DNA of 64,000 nt from Mycobacterium sp. GTDB lineage: Bacteria; Actinomycetota; Actinomycetes; Mycobacteriales; Mycobacteriaceae. The DNA is taken from the NCBI GenBank assembly GCA_016197405.1, contig JACPVR010000004.1:310001-374000 (forward strand), given 5' to 3'. Within the stretch, counting starts at the first letter, position 1, and each line of letters begins with the position of its first letter. The notes beneath the pieces are model-generated. The model had not been told where the DNA came from. It saw only the letters and a program-made list of their open reading frames with translations, and did not search any database. Below, one piece after another: positions 8,807 through 17,357 of this stretch. Position numbers and translations under genes: made by a program.

Positions 8807-9496
8807 CTAGTCCACGAGATAGTTCTGGAATTCGGGAAGTCGACCGACGAGATGCTCCAGGTCTTGTTCCCACCACTTCTCGTCGAGCAGTTCGGCGATC
8901 TTCTCCTCGGTGAAACGTTTCTTGACCAGTCGGGCCGGGTTGCCCAGCACCACCCCGTAGTCGGGGACATCCTTGCTGACAACGGCTCCGGCGCCGATCA
9001 CCGCACCGTGGCCGATCCGATTGACCTCGGGCAAGATCACCGCGTTGGCACCTATCCAGACATCGTTACCGATATCGAGCGGGTTGAGTTCATCGCCGAT
9101 CCAGTCGTCGCACAACCCGAACATCGGATTGTGGAAGACCGCGCTGGTGGACTTCAGGCTCAGCGGGTGGTTGCCGTTGATGATGCGGACACCATCGGCT
9201 ATCGAGCAGTACCGGCCGATCCTCGTCTTGGGGTCGACGACCCACGGCTGGAAGCAGGCACCGATGGTGTACATGCCGATCTCCACGCCCCAGTACTTGC
9301 GGAAGATCTCACGGATGGTCGCCGAGCTGTGCGCGTCGCCTTCCAGCCGTCGCAAGACCCACAACACCGCCGGGCGCAGCCTGCGTACCGCATACAGTCT
9401 CACCAGGAGTCCTTTGACGATCGCGGTGGCCTCGGTGGAGAGACCGGACACCGCCGTCGACGGTAGGCCCGGTTGTACCGTAATCAATTCTGTCAT
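8807..9496 (-). CDS. Hexapeptide-repeat (LbH) acetyl/acyltransferase
   Basis: 229 aa. The C-terminal half carries left-handed beta-helix hexapeptide repeats (IGRYCSIADGVRIING, IGNDVWIGANAVILP, IGHGAVIGAGAVVSKDV) ending with the typical VLGNPARLVKKRF. This is the xenobiotic/CatB-like O-acetyltransferase pattern. The N-terminal 60 residues are helical. Such enzymes transfer acetyl or other acyl groups to sugar hydroxyls or amines. The start overlaps the VOC gene stop (ATGA). The ligase and ACP nearby make a non-acetyl donor possible, but this is not shown. Confidence 0.82.
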   Translation of the reverse strand: MTELITVQPGLPSTAVSGLSTEATAIVKGLLVRLYAVRRLRPAVLWVLRRLEGDAHSSATIREIFRKYWGVEIGMYTIGACFQPWVVDPKTRIGRYCSIADGVRIINGNHPLSLKSTSAVFHNPMFGLCDDWIGDELNPLDIGNDVWIGANAVILPEVNRIGHGAVIGAGAVVSKDVPDYGVVLGNPARLVKKRFTEEKIAELLDEKWWEQDLEHLVGRLPEFQNYLVD

Positions 9497-9906
9497 AACA
9501 AACCTGCCCGTTCGTCAGTGTCGATGAGTTCGAAGTTCAGCCCGTATCGTGCTCGCATGAAGGCGATTTCGTGATTCCCGAAGGCCTCCCCGGGTTGCGG
9601 GGGGACCAGAGTTCGCAGGCCCTTGGCGCGTAATTCGGCCATCTCGATATCGATGTCGTCGCACTGGAAACACAGATGGTGAAATCCGCCGCCTCGTCGG
9701 ACCGCGTCGATCAGTGCGGAGTTGTCGTCCAATGGTTCGATGAGCTTGACCGTCACGCTGTCCTCTTTGACCAGGAACACCACGTTGACGCGCTGGCGGG
9801 TGTTCGTGACGATCTCGGTCTGCTGGCGATATCCGAATACGTTCTGCCAGTAGGAAATCGCTTCGTTGACATCCTTGACGGCGAAGCAGATGTGATCGAT
9901 CACCAT
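9493..9906 (-). CDS. VOC-family protein, methylmalonyl-CoA epimerase-like
   Basis: 137 aa with two beta-alpha-beta-beta-beta halves. The metal-ligand pattern includes the first His in IDHICFAV, HHLCFQCDD in the second half and a terminal Glu in NFELID. The closest known pattern is methylmalonyl-CoA epimerase or glyoxalase-type VOC enzymes. In this operon it may epimerise or isomerise an acyl thioester used by the ligase/ACP module. I chose ATG 9906, which has GGGAGG 8 nt upstream, because the frame before it is unlike the family. It is the first gene of the minus operon, and its promoter region faces the divergent acyltransferase gene. Confidence 0.75.
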   Translation of the reverse strand: MVIDHICFAVKDVNEAISYWQNVFGYRQQTEIVTNTRQRVNVVFLVKEDSVTVKLIEPLDDNSALIDAVRRGGGFHHLCFQCDDIDIEMAELRAKGLRTLVPPQPGEAFGNHEIAFMRARYGLNFELIDTDERAGLL

Positions 9907-9960
9907 GCCGGTGCCACCTCCCGGTCGATGCTCGAACTGTTCGCTGGTCGCCGTGCAGGG

Positions 9961-9989
9961 GTGACACTGCCCGCAGCGGTGGATACGCT
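9961..9989 (+). promoter_or_regulatory. Leaderless promoter of the 9996 acyltransferase gene
   Basis: GTGACA at 9961-9966 (5 of 6 to TTGACA), a 17-nt spacer, then TACGCT at 9984-9989 (TANNNT). The GTG start follows after 6 nt, at the expected transcription start. This is the standard mycobacterial leaderless layout. It lies in the first codons and leader of the divergent VOC gene. Confidence 0.6.
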
Positions 9990-9995
9990 GCGCGG

Positions 9996-10475
9996 GTGAC
10001 ACCCGAACGAATCTGGCTCGCCAGCACTCGTCTGCACCGCATCGGCTTGCGGCGGCTTGCCCGCGTGCTCAAGGCGATCAACGCGGTCGTCTACAGCACG
10101 GCATTGCCGCCCGAAGCCGATGTCGCCGATGACGTGGTGCTGTGGCATCACGGACTGGGTGTGGTGATCCACCCCGACACCACGATCGGCCGCGGTGTGG
10201 TGATCGCACACGGTGTCACGGTTGCCGCGGGTGCTCCGCACGCGCACTCCGGTCTGGGAGTCGTCATCGAAGACGGTGTCACAATCGGTGCCGGCGCCTG
10301 CATCATTCCCAAGGAGGGGTTCGGACTCGTCCTCGGGAAGGGTTGCGTCGTGGGTGCGAACGCGGTGGTCACCAAGGACGTACCGCCGGGCGCCGTGGCA
10401 GTGGGCCCGGCTTCGCAGATCCGCGAGCGGACCGGGCGAATCCTGCCCGAGTCCGTCAGCCGGGATCTGCCATAG
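9996..10475 (+). CDS. Serine acetyltransferase-like LbH acyltransferase
   Basis: 159 aa with a short helical N-terminus followed by hexapeptide repeats typical of CysE-type enzymes (IHPDTTIGRGVVIAHGVTV, IEDGVTIGAGACII, VVGANAVVTKDVPPGAVAVG). True serine acetyltransferases have a longer N-terminal domain, so a sugar O- or N-acyltransferase is more likely. It is a single plus-strand gene lying between the minus-strand ACP and VOC genes. The start is GTG 9996 with no ribosome-binding site, placed 6 nt after a TACGCT -10 element. It is probably translated from a leaderless transcript. Confidence 0.8.
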   Translation: MTPERIWLASTRLHRIGLRRLARVLKAINAVVYSTALPPEADVADDVVLWHHGLGVVIHPDTTIGRGVVIAHGVTVAAGAPHAHSGLGVVIEDGVTIGAGACIIPKEGFGLVLGKGCVVGANAVVTKDVPPGAVAVGPASQIRERTGRILPESVSRDLP

Positions 10476-10553
10476 CGGCCGTCGGTATCCGATGCAGCGG
10501 ATCTGGTTGTAGCGCAACATAGTCTGCGTCCCCAGGTCTTGCTGACGCGGCTC

Positions 10554-10820
10554 TTACGCCGTTTTCAGGACGGACTTCTTACCGGCCACGAAGCTCGTCA
10601 TGCGAGCGATGGTGTCGAGGTTCTCGGGCACCGTCTCGGTCTCGGAGATCTCGATGCCGAAATGCGACTCGAGGAACTCGATGAGTTCGAGAATGCCGGT
10701 TGAATCGATGACCCCGCCTTCGACCAACGAGTCGTCCTGCGACGGCGTCCGCGAGACGTCGCCGAAGAGGTAGTTGTTCACGATGAAGTCGGTCAGATCT
10801 GAGCGGATCTGCAGTTCCAC
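10554..10820 (-). CDS. Acyl carrier protein
   Basis: 88 aa. It has the ACP/PCP core with the phosphopantetheine serine S40 in GVIDSTGILELIEFLE, followed by FGIEISETE and a final helix. It would carry an acyl group as a thioester after modification by the AcpS-like enzyme at 5166-5576, with loading by the ligase at 6480-7964. The frame is open upstream, but GTG 10820 with a GGGGG run about 6 nt before it fits the domain start. It is transcribed alone on the minus strand from a promoter region containing AACTAGTT palindromes. Downstream is the antisense acyltransferase gene. Confidence 0.85.
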   Translation of the reverse strand: MELQIRSDLTDFIVNNYLFGDVSRTPSQDDSLVEGGVIDSTGILELIEFLESHFGIEISETETVPENLDTIARMTSFVAGKKSVLKTA

Positions 10821-10881
10821 GATAGCCCCCAATTTCCATGTCGTGCTGCGTTCTCGACGCACGCATACCGTAACATCTAGC

Positions 10882-10906
10882 GAACTAGGTAAAAGGAACT
10901 AGTTCC
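10882..10906. promoter_or_regulatory. AACTAGTT palindrome upstream of the ACP gene
   Basis: A perfect 12-nt palindrome GGAACTAGTTCC at 10895-10906 with an imperfect copy, GAACTAGGT, starting 14 nt earlier at 10882. It lies 62-86 nt upstream of the ACP start and in the region that diverges to the GT-C gene. The same motif recurs at 21845-21878. It is likely a binding site for a cluster-specific regulator. The motif resembles the core of KstR-type sites (AACNNGTT), but the flanks do not fit TNNAACNNGTTNNA. Confidence 0.5.
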
Positions 10907-11017
10907 CGTCCGCGGTGCCAATTTATGGTCATCTAGATGGTAGAACGCTTTTTTGATGTGTGCACGCAATGGCTGATTATGCATCTGTGGCAAATTATTT
11001 CAATAGGTGATTTCGCG

Positions 11018-11047
11018 TCGACACAGCGCCCAGGTGATGGCTATTCT
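11018..11047 (+). promoter_or_regulatory. Leaderless promoter of the GT-C gene
   Basis: TCGACA at 11018-11023, an 18-nt spacer, TATTCT at 11042-11047, then 6 nt to ATG 11054. It decides the start of the GT-C protein, because the open frame begins 39 codons further upstream with a non-family sequence. The spacing implies a transcript that begins at the start codon. Confidence 0.6.
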
Positions 11048-11053
11048 GGCCCG

Positions 11054-12262
11054 ATGGCAACGGGGGTCAAGGTGGCGCGGGGCAGGGTTTCACTGCCCCG
11101 CGACAGCAGCGCCGACTGGTTGGTCGGCGCGGCCGTCTCGGTCGTGCATCTCGTGGCGGCTGCCGTTCTCACCGGCCCGGTGGGGGCGCTTTATGAAGAC
11201 GGCGGCGATTTCCACATGTTGGCCGAGGGCCTTGCCCGCGATCTCGACTACGGGCCGCCCGACTTCGAAGCCGCTCGGCCGCCGGGTTGGCCCATGCTGC
11301 TTGCGATCCCGTACCGGATCTTCGGTGCGCACCCGAACGTCGGACTGGTGCTTTCCGCCGTGCTCGCCGGTATCGCCTCGGTCCTGCTCATCCGCCTGGG
11401 CGGGCGTCTCGGACTCAGTGCGCAACAGTCGACGCTGGCGGGTCTCGGTTACGGACTCTTTCCCTGGGTGCTGGTGATAGGCGCCTCGCTGTATGCCGAG
11501 ACGCTGTTCAATCTGCTGACGATCGGTCTCTGCTACCTGATCATCGGGTTCATCGAGCAGCGCCCCGCGCCCTGGTGGTGGGTGGCGGTCGGCCTGCTGG
11601 CCGCATACGCGGCGCTGGTGCGTCCGGTCATGGCGTTCTGGCTGCCGGCGTGCGTGCTGTTTGCCCTGGGACGCCGTCTGGATTGGCGCGCCGCCTGTTG
11701 CGTCGTCCTCGGACTGGGCATCGTGCTCGGCGCTTGGTCCTGGCGAAACTACGAACGTGTCGACGCGTTCGTTCCATTGACGACCGCGGGCGGATTGACC
11801 TTGGCATTGGCCAACAATGGCCTCGCCGGTTCCAGCCAGGCGCGTGACGGCTTGCCGGTTCCGCCCGTAGCCGAGGTGGAAAACGACCGCTTCTACCGTG
11901 CCTTTGCCCTGACCTGGATTCGTGATCACCCTGCGGAGTTCGCCGAGCGTGTGCCGGAGAGGGTCGTGCGAACTCTCGATCCGGTTACCCGGCTCAACAG
12001 GGGTGTATTTCTACCGCCCGGCGCGCGGTGGGTCGTCCGTATCCTCTGGGCCGTCGTTCTCGCGCTGACCGCGGTGGGAATCGCCAAGCGGCACCGCGGG
12101 CCATGGCTGGTACCACTGAGCTTCGCGGTGCTGCTCACGCTGCCCGTCGTCGTTTTCGGCGGCGGCTTCCGCTTCCTGATCCCGGCGCTGCCCTATCTGG
12201 CGCTGTGGACCGTTGTGGGGGCGTCCTGGGTGCTGACACTGCGGAAGGCGAGGGTGCGGTGA
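11054..12262 (+). CDS. GT-C family membrane glycosyltransferase (PMT/ArnT-like)
   Basis: 402 aa polytopic membrane protein with about nine or ten hydrophobic segments. After the first segment comes the acidic loop typical of polyprenyl-phosphate-sugar transferases (EDGGDFHMLAEGL, then RPPGWPMLLAIPYRIFG). The GT39/GT83-like superfamily uses lipid-phosphate sugars and acts on the outer face of the membrane. A role in adding a side-branch sugar to exported repeats is likely. The start ATG 11054 is set by a leaderless promoter. The stop overlaps the GTG of the next gene (GTGA). Confidence 0.8.
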   Translation: MATGVKVARGRVSLPRDSSADWLVGAAVSVVHLVAAAVLTGPVGALYEDGGDFHMLAEGLARDLDYGPPDFEAARPPGWPMLLAIPYRIFGAHPNVGLVLSAVLAGIASVLLIRLGGRLGLSAQQSTLAGLGYGLFPWVLVIGASLYAETLFNLLTIGLCYLIIGFIEQRPAPWWWVAVGLLAAYAALVRPVMAFWLPACVLFALGRRLDWRAACCVVLGLGIVLGAWSWRNYERVDAFVPLTTAGGLTLALANNGLAGSSQARDGLPVPPVAEVENDRFYRAFALTWIRDHPAEFAERVPERVVRTLDPVTRLNRGVFLPPGARWVVRILWAVVLALTAVGIAKRHRGPWLVPLSFAVLLTLPVVVFGGGFRFLIPALPYLALWTVVGASWVLTLRKARVR

Positions 12263-13419
12263 GACGCATCGGAGTGGCCTTCCCCGGGGATCCCAACCAG
12301 CCTTCGGTGTGGTCGGGAACCCCGGCTGGAGTGATGCGTGGGCTGCGGGCGGTGGGCGTCGAACCCGTCGCCGTCGACGTTGCTCCTCCGCGATACCTGG
12401 AGCAGGCGGCGGTGGCGGCCATCTCCGTCGGCTATCTGCGTTCGGGCGGAAGTCCACGAGCCGCGGTGATCCGAGCCCGCGAGGCCGCGCGTTCGTCGCG
12501 CGCCTATACGGCACTGCAGTCAGTTGCCGCGCCTCGTGCGCTGCGCGCGGCGGGAGGTCTCGACGGCATCATTCAGATCGGCACCGGATACACCCTGGCG
12601 ACAGACAGGCCGGTCGTGACCTTCGAGGACATGACAGTGCTGCAGACCAAGTCGCATCCCTACCTCGGCTGGGATCTGTTGTCGACGAAGACCTTCGACG
12701 CCAGGGTCGCGCGGCAGCGCCGGGCTTACCAGACGGCCAGGGCCTGTTGCCTGACCAGTGACTGGGCCGCTGAATCGGTGATCCGGGACTACGGTATCCC
12801 CGCGGCGAAGGTGCACACCGTCGGCGTCGGCCGAAACCGCGAACCCGCTTACGGGGCGGGCCGGGACTGGAGCCGGCCCCGGTTCCTGTTCGTAGGTGTG
12901 GACTGGGAACGCAAGAACGGCCCTGGCGTGCTGCGGGCCTTCGAGCGGCTGCGCGAGGAAATGCCCGCAGCGCGGCTCGACGTCGTGGGCGGTCATCCAC
13001 CGCTGGACAGCCCCGGGGTTCGGGGGCACGGCATTCTGCGACTAGACATCCCCGAGCAAACTGACCGGCTCAACGAACTCTTCGGTGCCGCAACCTGCTT
13101 CGTGATGCCTTCGCATACCGAGGCCTTCGGCATCGCCTACGTGGAGGCTGCTGCGAATGGACTGCCCAGCATCGGAGCCAACCGCGGCGGGGCGGAGTTC
13201 GTGATCGGGGACGGCGGGCTCATCGTCGACCCATGCGATGACGATGCTCTGCTGGTCGCGATGCGTCAACTGGCGGACCCGGCGGTCGCGGCGCGCACCG
13301 GAACCACGGCCAAGCGCCGCGCCGAGTTGTTCACCTGGCCCGCCGTCGCGCAGCGGCTGTTGAATGCGCTCGAAGGCCTGCCCGCGGATACGTTCGAGTC
13401 CGAGCGGGTGTCGGAATGA
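12259..13419 (+). CDS. Family 4 glycosyltransferase
   Basis: 386 aa GT-B retaining transferase. The N-terminal domain starts RRIGVAFPGDPNQPSVWSG. The C-terminal domain has the RFLFVGVDWERKNG strand and the EX7E-type signature within SHTEAFGIAYVEAAANGLP, with the usual GGAEFV loop. It probably transfers a hexose or deoxyhexose to the repeat unit in the cytoplasm. The GTG 12259 start overlaps the GT-C stop by 4 nt, and the longer upstream frame is antisense-like sequence within that gene. The next gene begins 70 nt downstream. Confidence 0.85.
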   Translation: MRRIGVAFPGDPNQPSVWSGTPAGVMRGLRAVGVEPVAVDVAPPRYLEQAAVAAISVGYLRSGGSPRAAVIRAREAARSSRAYTALQSVAAPRALRAAGGLDGIIQIGTGYTLATDRPVVTFEDMTVLQTKSHPYLGWDLLSTKTFDARVARQRRAYQTARACCLTSDWAAESVIRDYGIPAAKVHTVGVGRNREPAYGAGRDWSRPRFLFVGVDWERKNGPGVLRAFERLREEMPAARLDVVGGHPPLDSPGVRGHGILRLDIPEQTDRLNELFGAATCFVMPSHTEAFGIAYVEAAANGLPSIGANRGGAEFVIGDGGLIVDPCDDDALLVAMRQLADPAVAARTGTTAKRRAELFTWPAVAQRLLNALEGLPADTFESERVSE

Positions 13420-13489
13420 GCACTGCGCCAACGATCTGCGGTCCGCACCTGGCCGGCGGTTGCCGCACAGTACGGAGGATGCACCGGCG

Positions 13490-15307
13490 ATGACATCGAT
13501 GCCTACAGAACTCGAGACCGTCAGGTTCGTGGACGCTGGTTCGCCCGCCGACGTGGCTGTGGTCATCGTGACCTACAACAGCGCCGGCGATATCGGTGCC
13601 CTGATCGACGACCTACGGGGGGCAGGCCGGTACCTGGCGCTACGCGTCATCGTTGTCGACAATCAATCCTGCGATGGCACAGCCGAAGTCGTGGCCGAAC
13701 ACCCCGATGTCGAACTCGTCGACTCCGGCGGTAATCTGGGCTACGCTGGCGGTATCAACATCGCGCTGCGGTACGTCCAACCGACGACGGCGGTGCTGGT
13801 CCTCAATCCCGATCTGCGGGTGCAGCCCGACGCCATCGACCGGATGTTCGCGACATTGGGCTCCGACGACCGAATCGGCGCTGTCGTGCCCCGCATCCTC
13901 GACGAGGACGGGCAGACGTATCCGTCGCTGCGGTTCGAGCCGTCGACTCTCGGCGTCGTCGGCGACGCGATGTTCGGCCGCAAGTTCTGGCTCAGCCGGC
14001 CCGGTTTCTTGTCCGAATTCGATTATCGCCCAGATAGTTATCGTAACGATCACGATATCGACTGGGCTACCGGCGCCGCCCTGCTGATCCGCGGTGATGT
14101 CGTGCAACAGCTGGGCGACTGGGATGAGCGATTCTTCCTCTACTCCGAGGAGATCGAGTACTGCCGACGTGTGCGTAGCAGTGGGTACCGGGTTCGGTTC
14201 GACTCGCGGGCCGTCGTACTACACCGCCTCGGCGGCTCGGGAACGTCTCCGGCACTGGCCGCGCTGATGGCGGTCAACCGCGTCCGCTACATAAGCCTGC
14301 ACCACAGCGCGGCGTACTCGGCGGTGTTCCGCGCAGCGGTGGCGTTCTCCGAAGCGCTGCGCGCCTACGACCCGGCTCACCGTCGCACCCTGTCGATCGT
14401 GTTGGACCGACGGAAGTGGGCGCGGCTGCCTGCCGCCACCAAATCCATCGGGCAGGAGCGTATTCCCGGCGACCGTAACCGCGGATCGGTCATCGTTCCG
14501 GCCTACAACGAAGCGGCGGTCATCGAGCGCACGCTGATGCCGCTCAGCGCTGCGGCAGTCGAGGGATACATCGAACTCATCGTCGTCTGCAATGGTTGCA
14601 CCGACGACACCGCGGAGTGCGCCCGCAAGGTTCCGGGAGCGCAGGTGGTGGAGTCGGATATCGGTTCCAAACCGCTGGCGCTCAACACCGGTGACGATGT
14701 GGCCACGATGTGGCCCCGGTTGTACCTGGATGCCGACCTCGAAATCACCGCGACAGCGGTGTTGGCGGTGTTGGATCGCCTCGCCTCGGGCGACGTGCTT
14801 GCCGCCCGGCCGGCGTTCCGATACGGGACCGACGGCGCCGGCCTGCTGGTCCGGAGTTACTACCGCACACGCAACAGGCTCAATGCGCATCAGAATGCGC
14901 TCTGGTGGGCCGGTGTCTACGGGCTCAGCGAGCGCGGGCATCGTCGATTTGGCCGCTTTCCCGATGTCACCGGAGACGACCGGTTCGTCGACACCAGGTT
15001 CGGACCACACGAGAAGACTGTGGTGGCAACTGAGCCATCGGTCTGGGTGACACCGAAGGACGTCGCCGGCTTGCTGACCGTGCTGGGCCGACATCACCGA
15101 GGCAATATCGAACTGGCCGAACAGGATTCCAGCAGCGCGCCGATCACCGCCAAGGCGACGGCATCGGCGGTACTGCGCTCCGTTCGGGGTCCGCGTTCGG
15201 CCTTGGACGCCGCGGTCTACATCGGTATCGCCTTGGCGGTGCGACGCCGCGCTCGTCAGACCCGGGCAGGGTGGGAGCGAGACGACACCAGCCGGTCGAA
15301 CCGCTGA
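13490..15307 (+). CDS. Fused double GT2 glycosyltransferase
   Basis: 605 aa made of two complete GT2 (GT-A) domains. The first (about residues 20-300) starts VAVVIVTYNSAGDIGALI and carries VLNPDLRVQ and the WDERFFLYSEEIEYC catalytic stretch, typical of rhamnosyltransferase-like enzymes. The second (about 330-560) starts GSVIVPAYNEAAVIERTL and carries LYLDADLEI. Two separate active sites in one chain suggest consecutive sugar additions. The start ATG 13490 has GGAGG about 11 nt upstream. The 3' end overlaps the convergent polymerase gene by 52 nt. Confidence 0.82.
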   Translation: MTSMPTELETVRFVDAGSPADVAVVIVTYNSAGDIGALIDDLRGAGRYLALRVIVVDNQSCDGTAEVVAEHPDVELVDSGGNLGYAGGINIALRYVQPTTAVLVLNPDLRVQPDAIDRMFATLGSDDRIGAVVPRILDEDGQTYPSLRFEPSTLGVVGDAMFGRKFWLSRPGFLSEFDYRPDSYRNDHDIDWATGAALLIRGDVVQQLGDWDERFFLYSEEIEYCRRVRSSGYRVRFDSRAVVLHRLGGSGTSPALAALMAVNRVRYISLHHSAAYSAVFRAAVAFSEALRAYDPAHRRTLSIVLDRRKWARLPAATKSIGQERIPGDRNRGSVIVPAYNEAAVIERTLMPLSAAAVEGYIELIVVCNGCTDDTAECARKVPGAQVVESDIGSKPLALNTGDDVATMWPRLYLDADLEITATAVLAVLDRLASGDVLAARPAFRYGTDGAGLLVRSYYRTRNRLNAHQNALWWAGVYGLSERGHRRFGRFPDVTGDDRFVDTRFGPHEKTVVATEPSVWVTPKDVAGLLTVLGRHHRGNIELAEQDSSSAPITAKATASAVLRSVRGPRSALDAAVYIGIALAVRRRARQTRAGWERDDTSRSNR

Positions 15308-16605
15308 CGCGATGCCGGGGGATCCGGCACGGGCACGGTGAAGCCTGACCACAGCAACGCGAACACGATGAAGAAGATCAGCGCCGCCTGCTCGAATGCG
15401 AAGAGGTCGAAGGTGAAGCTGGAAGCGATGATGCCGGCCGCCATGGCGCCCAGCATGTAGGCCTGCTCACGTTCCCGAACCGACCTGGCGTTGCGCAGCG
15501 CGGCAGCCATACCGAAGATCGCTCCGAACATCACCGCCGCCATGGCAGTGAACCCGAACAGACCGCCCTGCACGACGGCCTGCATCCATTCGTTGTCGAG
15601 GTAACCGAAGTCGGTGGGATCCGAACCGCCCAGCCCGAGCCCGAAGAACGGCCGCTCGTGCATCAGGTCGGACACCTTGGCGTAGTCGTCGAGTCGGGCG
15701 GAGACACTCTCGTCCTCGGCCGATCCGGCAATGGTGTTCCACAACGCCATGGCGATATTGGGAAATACCGCGTTGTAGACGCCGATCGCGCCCGCTGCGG
15801 CCGTGGCCGCGATGAGGATCGGCCGGACCTTGAACGCGAGCATGAATACGAGCAGCGCCACCAACAGGGAAATGATCCCTGACCGCGAGACCGCGGCGGG
15901 CAAGGCGATGATCGCGATGACGCAGCCGACGGCGGCGAGCAGTCGAACAGCGCGGCGCGCGGCGTTGCGAGCCAGGTAGACCGTGAGTGGAATGGTGACG
16001 GCCGCGAGTACCGAGAATTCGATGGCATGTTGCGATGTGCCCCGGACTCGGGTGACACCCATACGCTCGCTGAGTTGCAGATCCTCGGTGTTGAGAACGA
16101 AGCCTGGTGGCTGAAACAGATAGCGCAGATCGAGCGAACTCACAGATTGCAAAACCCCGACCAGGCATACGAATACCAGCCCGCTGGCCAGCCAGCCCAA
16201 CACGATGTCACGTTGCCTGCTGGTGTGGACTCGGGCCAGTGCATAGAGCCCCACACCGACGTGTGCCGCGGTGGCGATCATCGCGCGGGTCCTGTTGGAG
16301 GCCGTGCCGAAGTTGTCGTTGTTGAGCAGGCCGACACCGTAGATGGTGAGCCACAGTGCCAGGTAGCACAGCAGTATGACCGCGCCGGGGTTGATGCGGC
16401 GCCGACCGGACCGGCGCGCGACGAGAAAGCCGAGGACGACCAACCCGAACATGACCAACGCGATCATCCGCGACGGTGCGCCATTTCCCTTGAGGGCTCC
16501 GGGCAGCACGACATAGACAGGCAGCGCCGGAATCACGAAGCACAGAATCCGCAACAGCCACGGCGGGCCGGTCGCGGCGGACGCCACTCCGTCGGTTGTG
16601 GTCAT
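15256..16605 (-). CDS. Wzy/O-antigen ligase-type polysaccharide polymerase
   Basis: 449 aa with about 11-12 hydrophobic segments. The large periplasmic-type loop has the Wzy_C signatures RGTSQHAIEFS and, further on, ERPFFGLGLGGSDP followed by LDNEWMQAVVQGG. These fit O-antigen polymerases/ligases, which join exported repeats. It is the last gene of the minus operon and directly follows three Wzz-like genes (ATGA overlap at 16602-16605), the usual partner arrangement. Whether it acts as polymerase or ligase cannot be told. A second similar gene lies at 22229-23521. Confidence 0.82.
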   Translation of the reverse strand: MTTTDGVASAATGPPWLLRILCFVIPALPVYVVLPGALKGNGAPSRMIALVMFGLVVLGFLVARRSGRRRINPGAVILLCYLALWLTIYGVGLLNNDNFGTASNRTRAMIATAAHVGVGLYALARVHTSRQRDIVLGWLASGLVFVCLVGVLQSVSSLDLRYLFQPPGFVLNTEDLQLSERMGVTRVRGTSQHAIEFSVLAAVTIPLTVYLARNAARRAVRLLAAVGCVIAIIALPAAVSRSGIISLLVALLVFMLAFKVRPILIAATAAAGAIGVYNAVFPNIAMALWNTIAGSAEDESVSARLDDYAKVSDLMHERPFFGLGLGGSDPTDFGYLDNEWMQAVVQGGLFGFTAMAAVMFGAIFGMAAALRNARSVREREQAYMLGAMAAGIIASSFTFDLFAFEQAALIFFIVFALLWSGFTVPVPDPPASRQRFDRLVSSRSHPARV

Positions 16606-17354
16606 CGAACGTCCACGGCGTCCGCCTGCTGATCGGTTCGCACAACCTCCGACAGTTGCGCAGATTCCTCTTCCCGGGAGGCAACTGGTGCAGGATCCGG
16701 TGTCGGCACCTTCCTGCGTCGTTTCCTTCGACGGCCGAGCAGCACATCGGCAAGCACCGAGACCAGAATCGCAAGACCGAGTCCGCCGACGATGACAGAC
16801 ATCGTCGATCGGGTACGCGAGGGCACCGCGGCGACCGGCTCGGACGGTGGCGACACCACAAAGGACTCGACCGTCATGTCACGGGGCACCTTCGCCTCGG
16901 ACTGGATGTTCTCCAACGAGGACCGCAGTTCCATCCCGGCGAGCTCAAGGGTTTTGGTGGCCGCCTGTGCGGTGGGTGCCGCGACGTCGATCATCACCAG
17001 TGGAATGGGTGGTGAGGTCGCCGGCACCGGGAACAGCCGGGCGTCGAAGTTCGGCTGTCCACCCGCGGCTACCACCCGGTTGACGACTGCTGCCTGATGT
17101 AGTCCGAGCGCGGCCATGTTCGCGATCAGTGGGGCTCCGCCGATGTCCAGCAGGCCGTTACGCGGCACGGCCTGACCGATCTCGACGGTGTCGACCCGCT
17201 GGTTGGGCGGAGCCAGGCCGATGACCGTCTGCGAGTAGTAGACCGGCTGGACCGACGAATACACCTGATGGCCGTAGAAGGCGGTCACCGCCAGCAGCGG
17301 CAGCAGGATGTACCAGCGCCGAAAACACGACCGGACAACATCGAAGAGGTCCAT
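16602..17354 (-). CDS. Wzz-like polysaccharide co-polymerase 1
   Basis: 250 aa. It has a short cytoplasmic N-terminus (MDLFDVVRSCFRRWYIL), a first membrane segment at about 14-32, an extracytoplasmic domain of about 150 residues, and a second membrane segment at about 185-208 followed by a long basic and acidic cytoplasmic tail. This is the chain-length determinant topology. No Walker kinase motifs are present in the tail. It is the third of three consecutive Wzz-like genes and is coupled to the polymerase by ATGA. It probably forms a ring complex with the other two and the polymerase, which is inference. Confidence 0.72.
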   Translation of the reverse strand: MDLFDVVRSCFRRWYILLPLLAVTAFYGHQVYSSVQPVYYSQTVIGLAPPNQRVDTVEIGQAVPRNGLLDIGGAPLIANMAALGLHQAAVVNRVVAAGGQPNFDARLFPVPATSPPIPLVMIDVAAPTAQAATKTLELAGMELRSSLENIQSEAKVPRDMTVESFVVSPPSEPVAAVPSRTRSTMSVIVGGLGLAILVSVLADVLLGRRRKRRRKVPTPDPAPVASREEESAQLSEVVRTDQQADAVDVR

Positions 17355-17357
17355 ACG

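Noticed and set aside
10882..10906. GGAACTAGTTCC as a KstR site
   Set aside because: Core matches AACNNGTT but both flanks fail TNNAACNNGTTNNA and the neighbouring genes are not sterol genes, so I list it as a separate motif.
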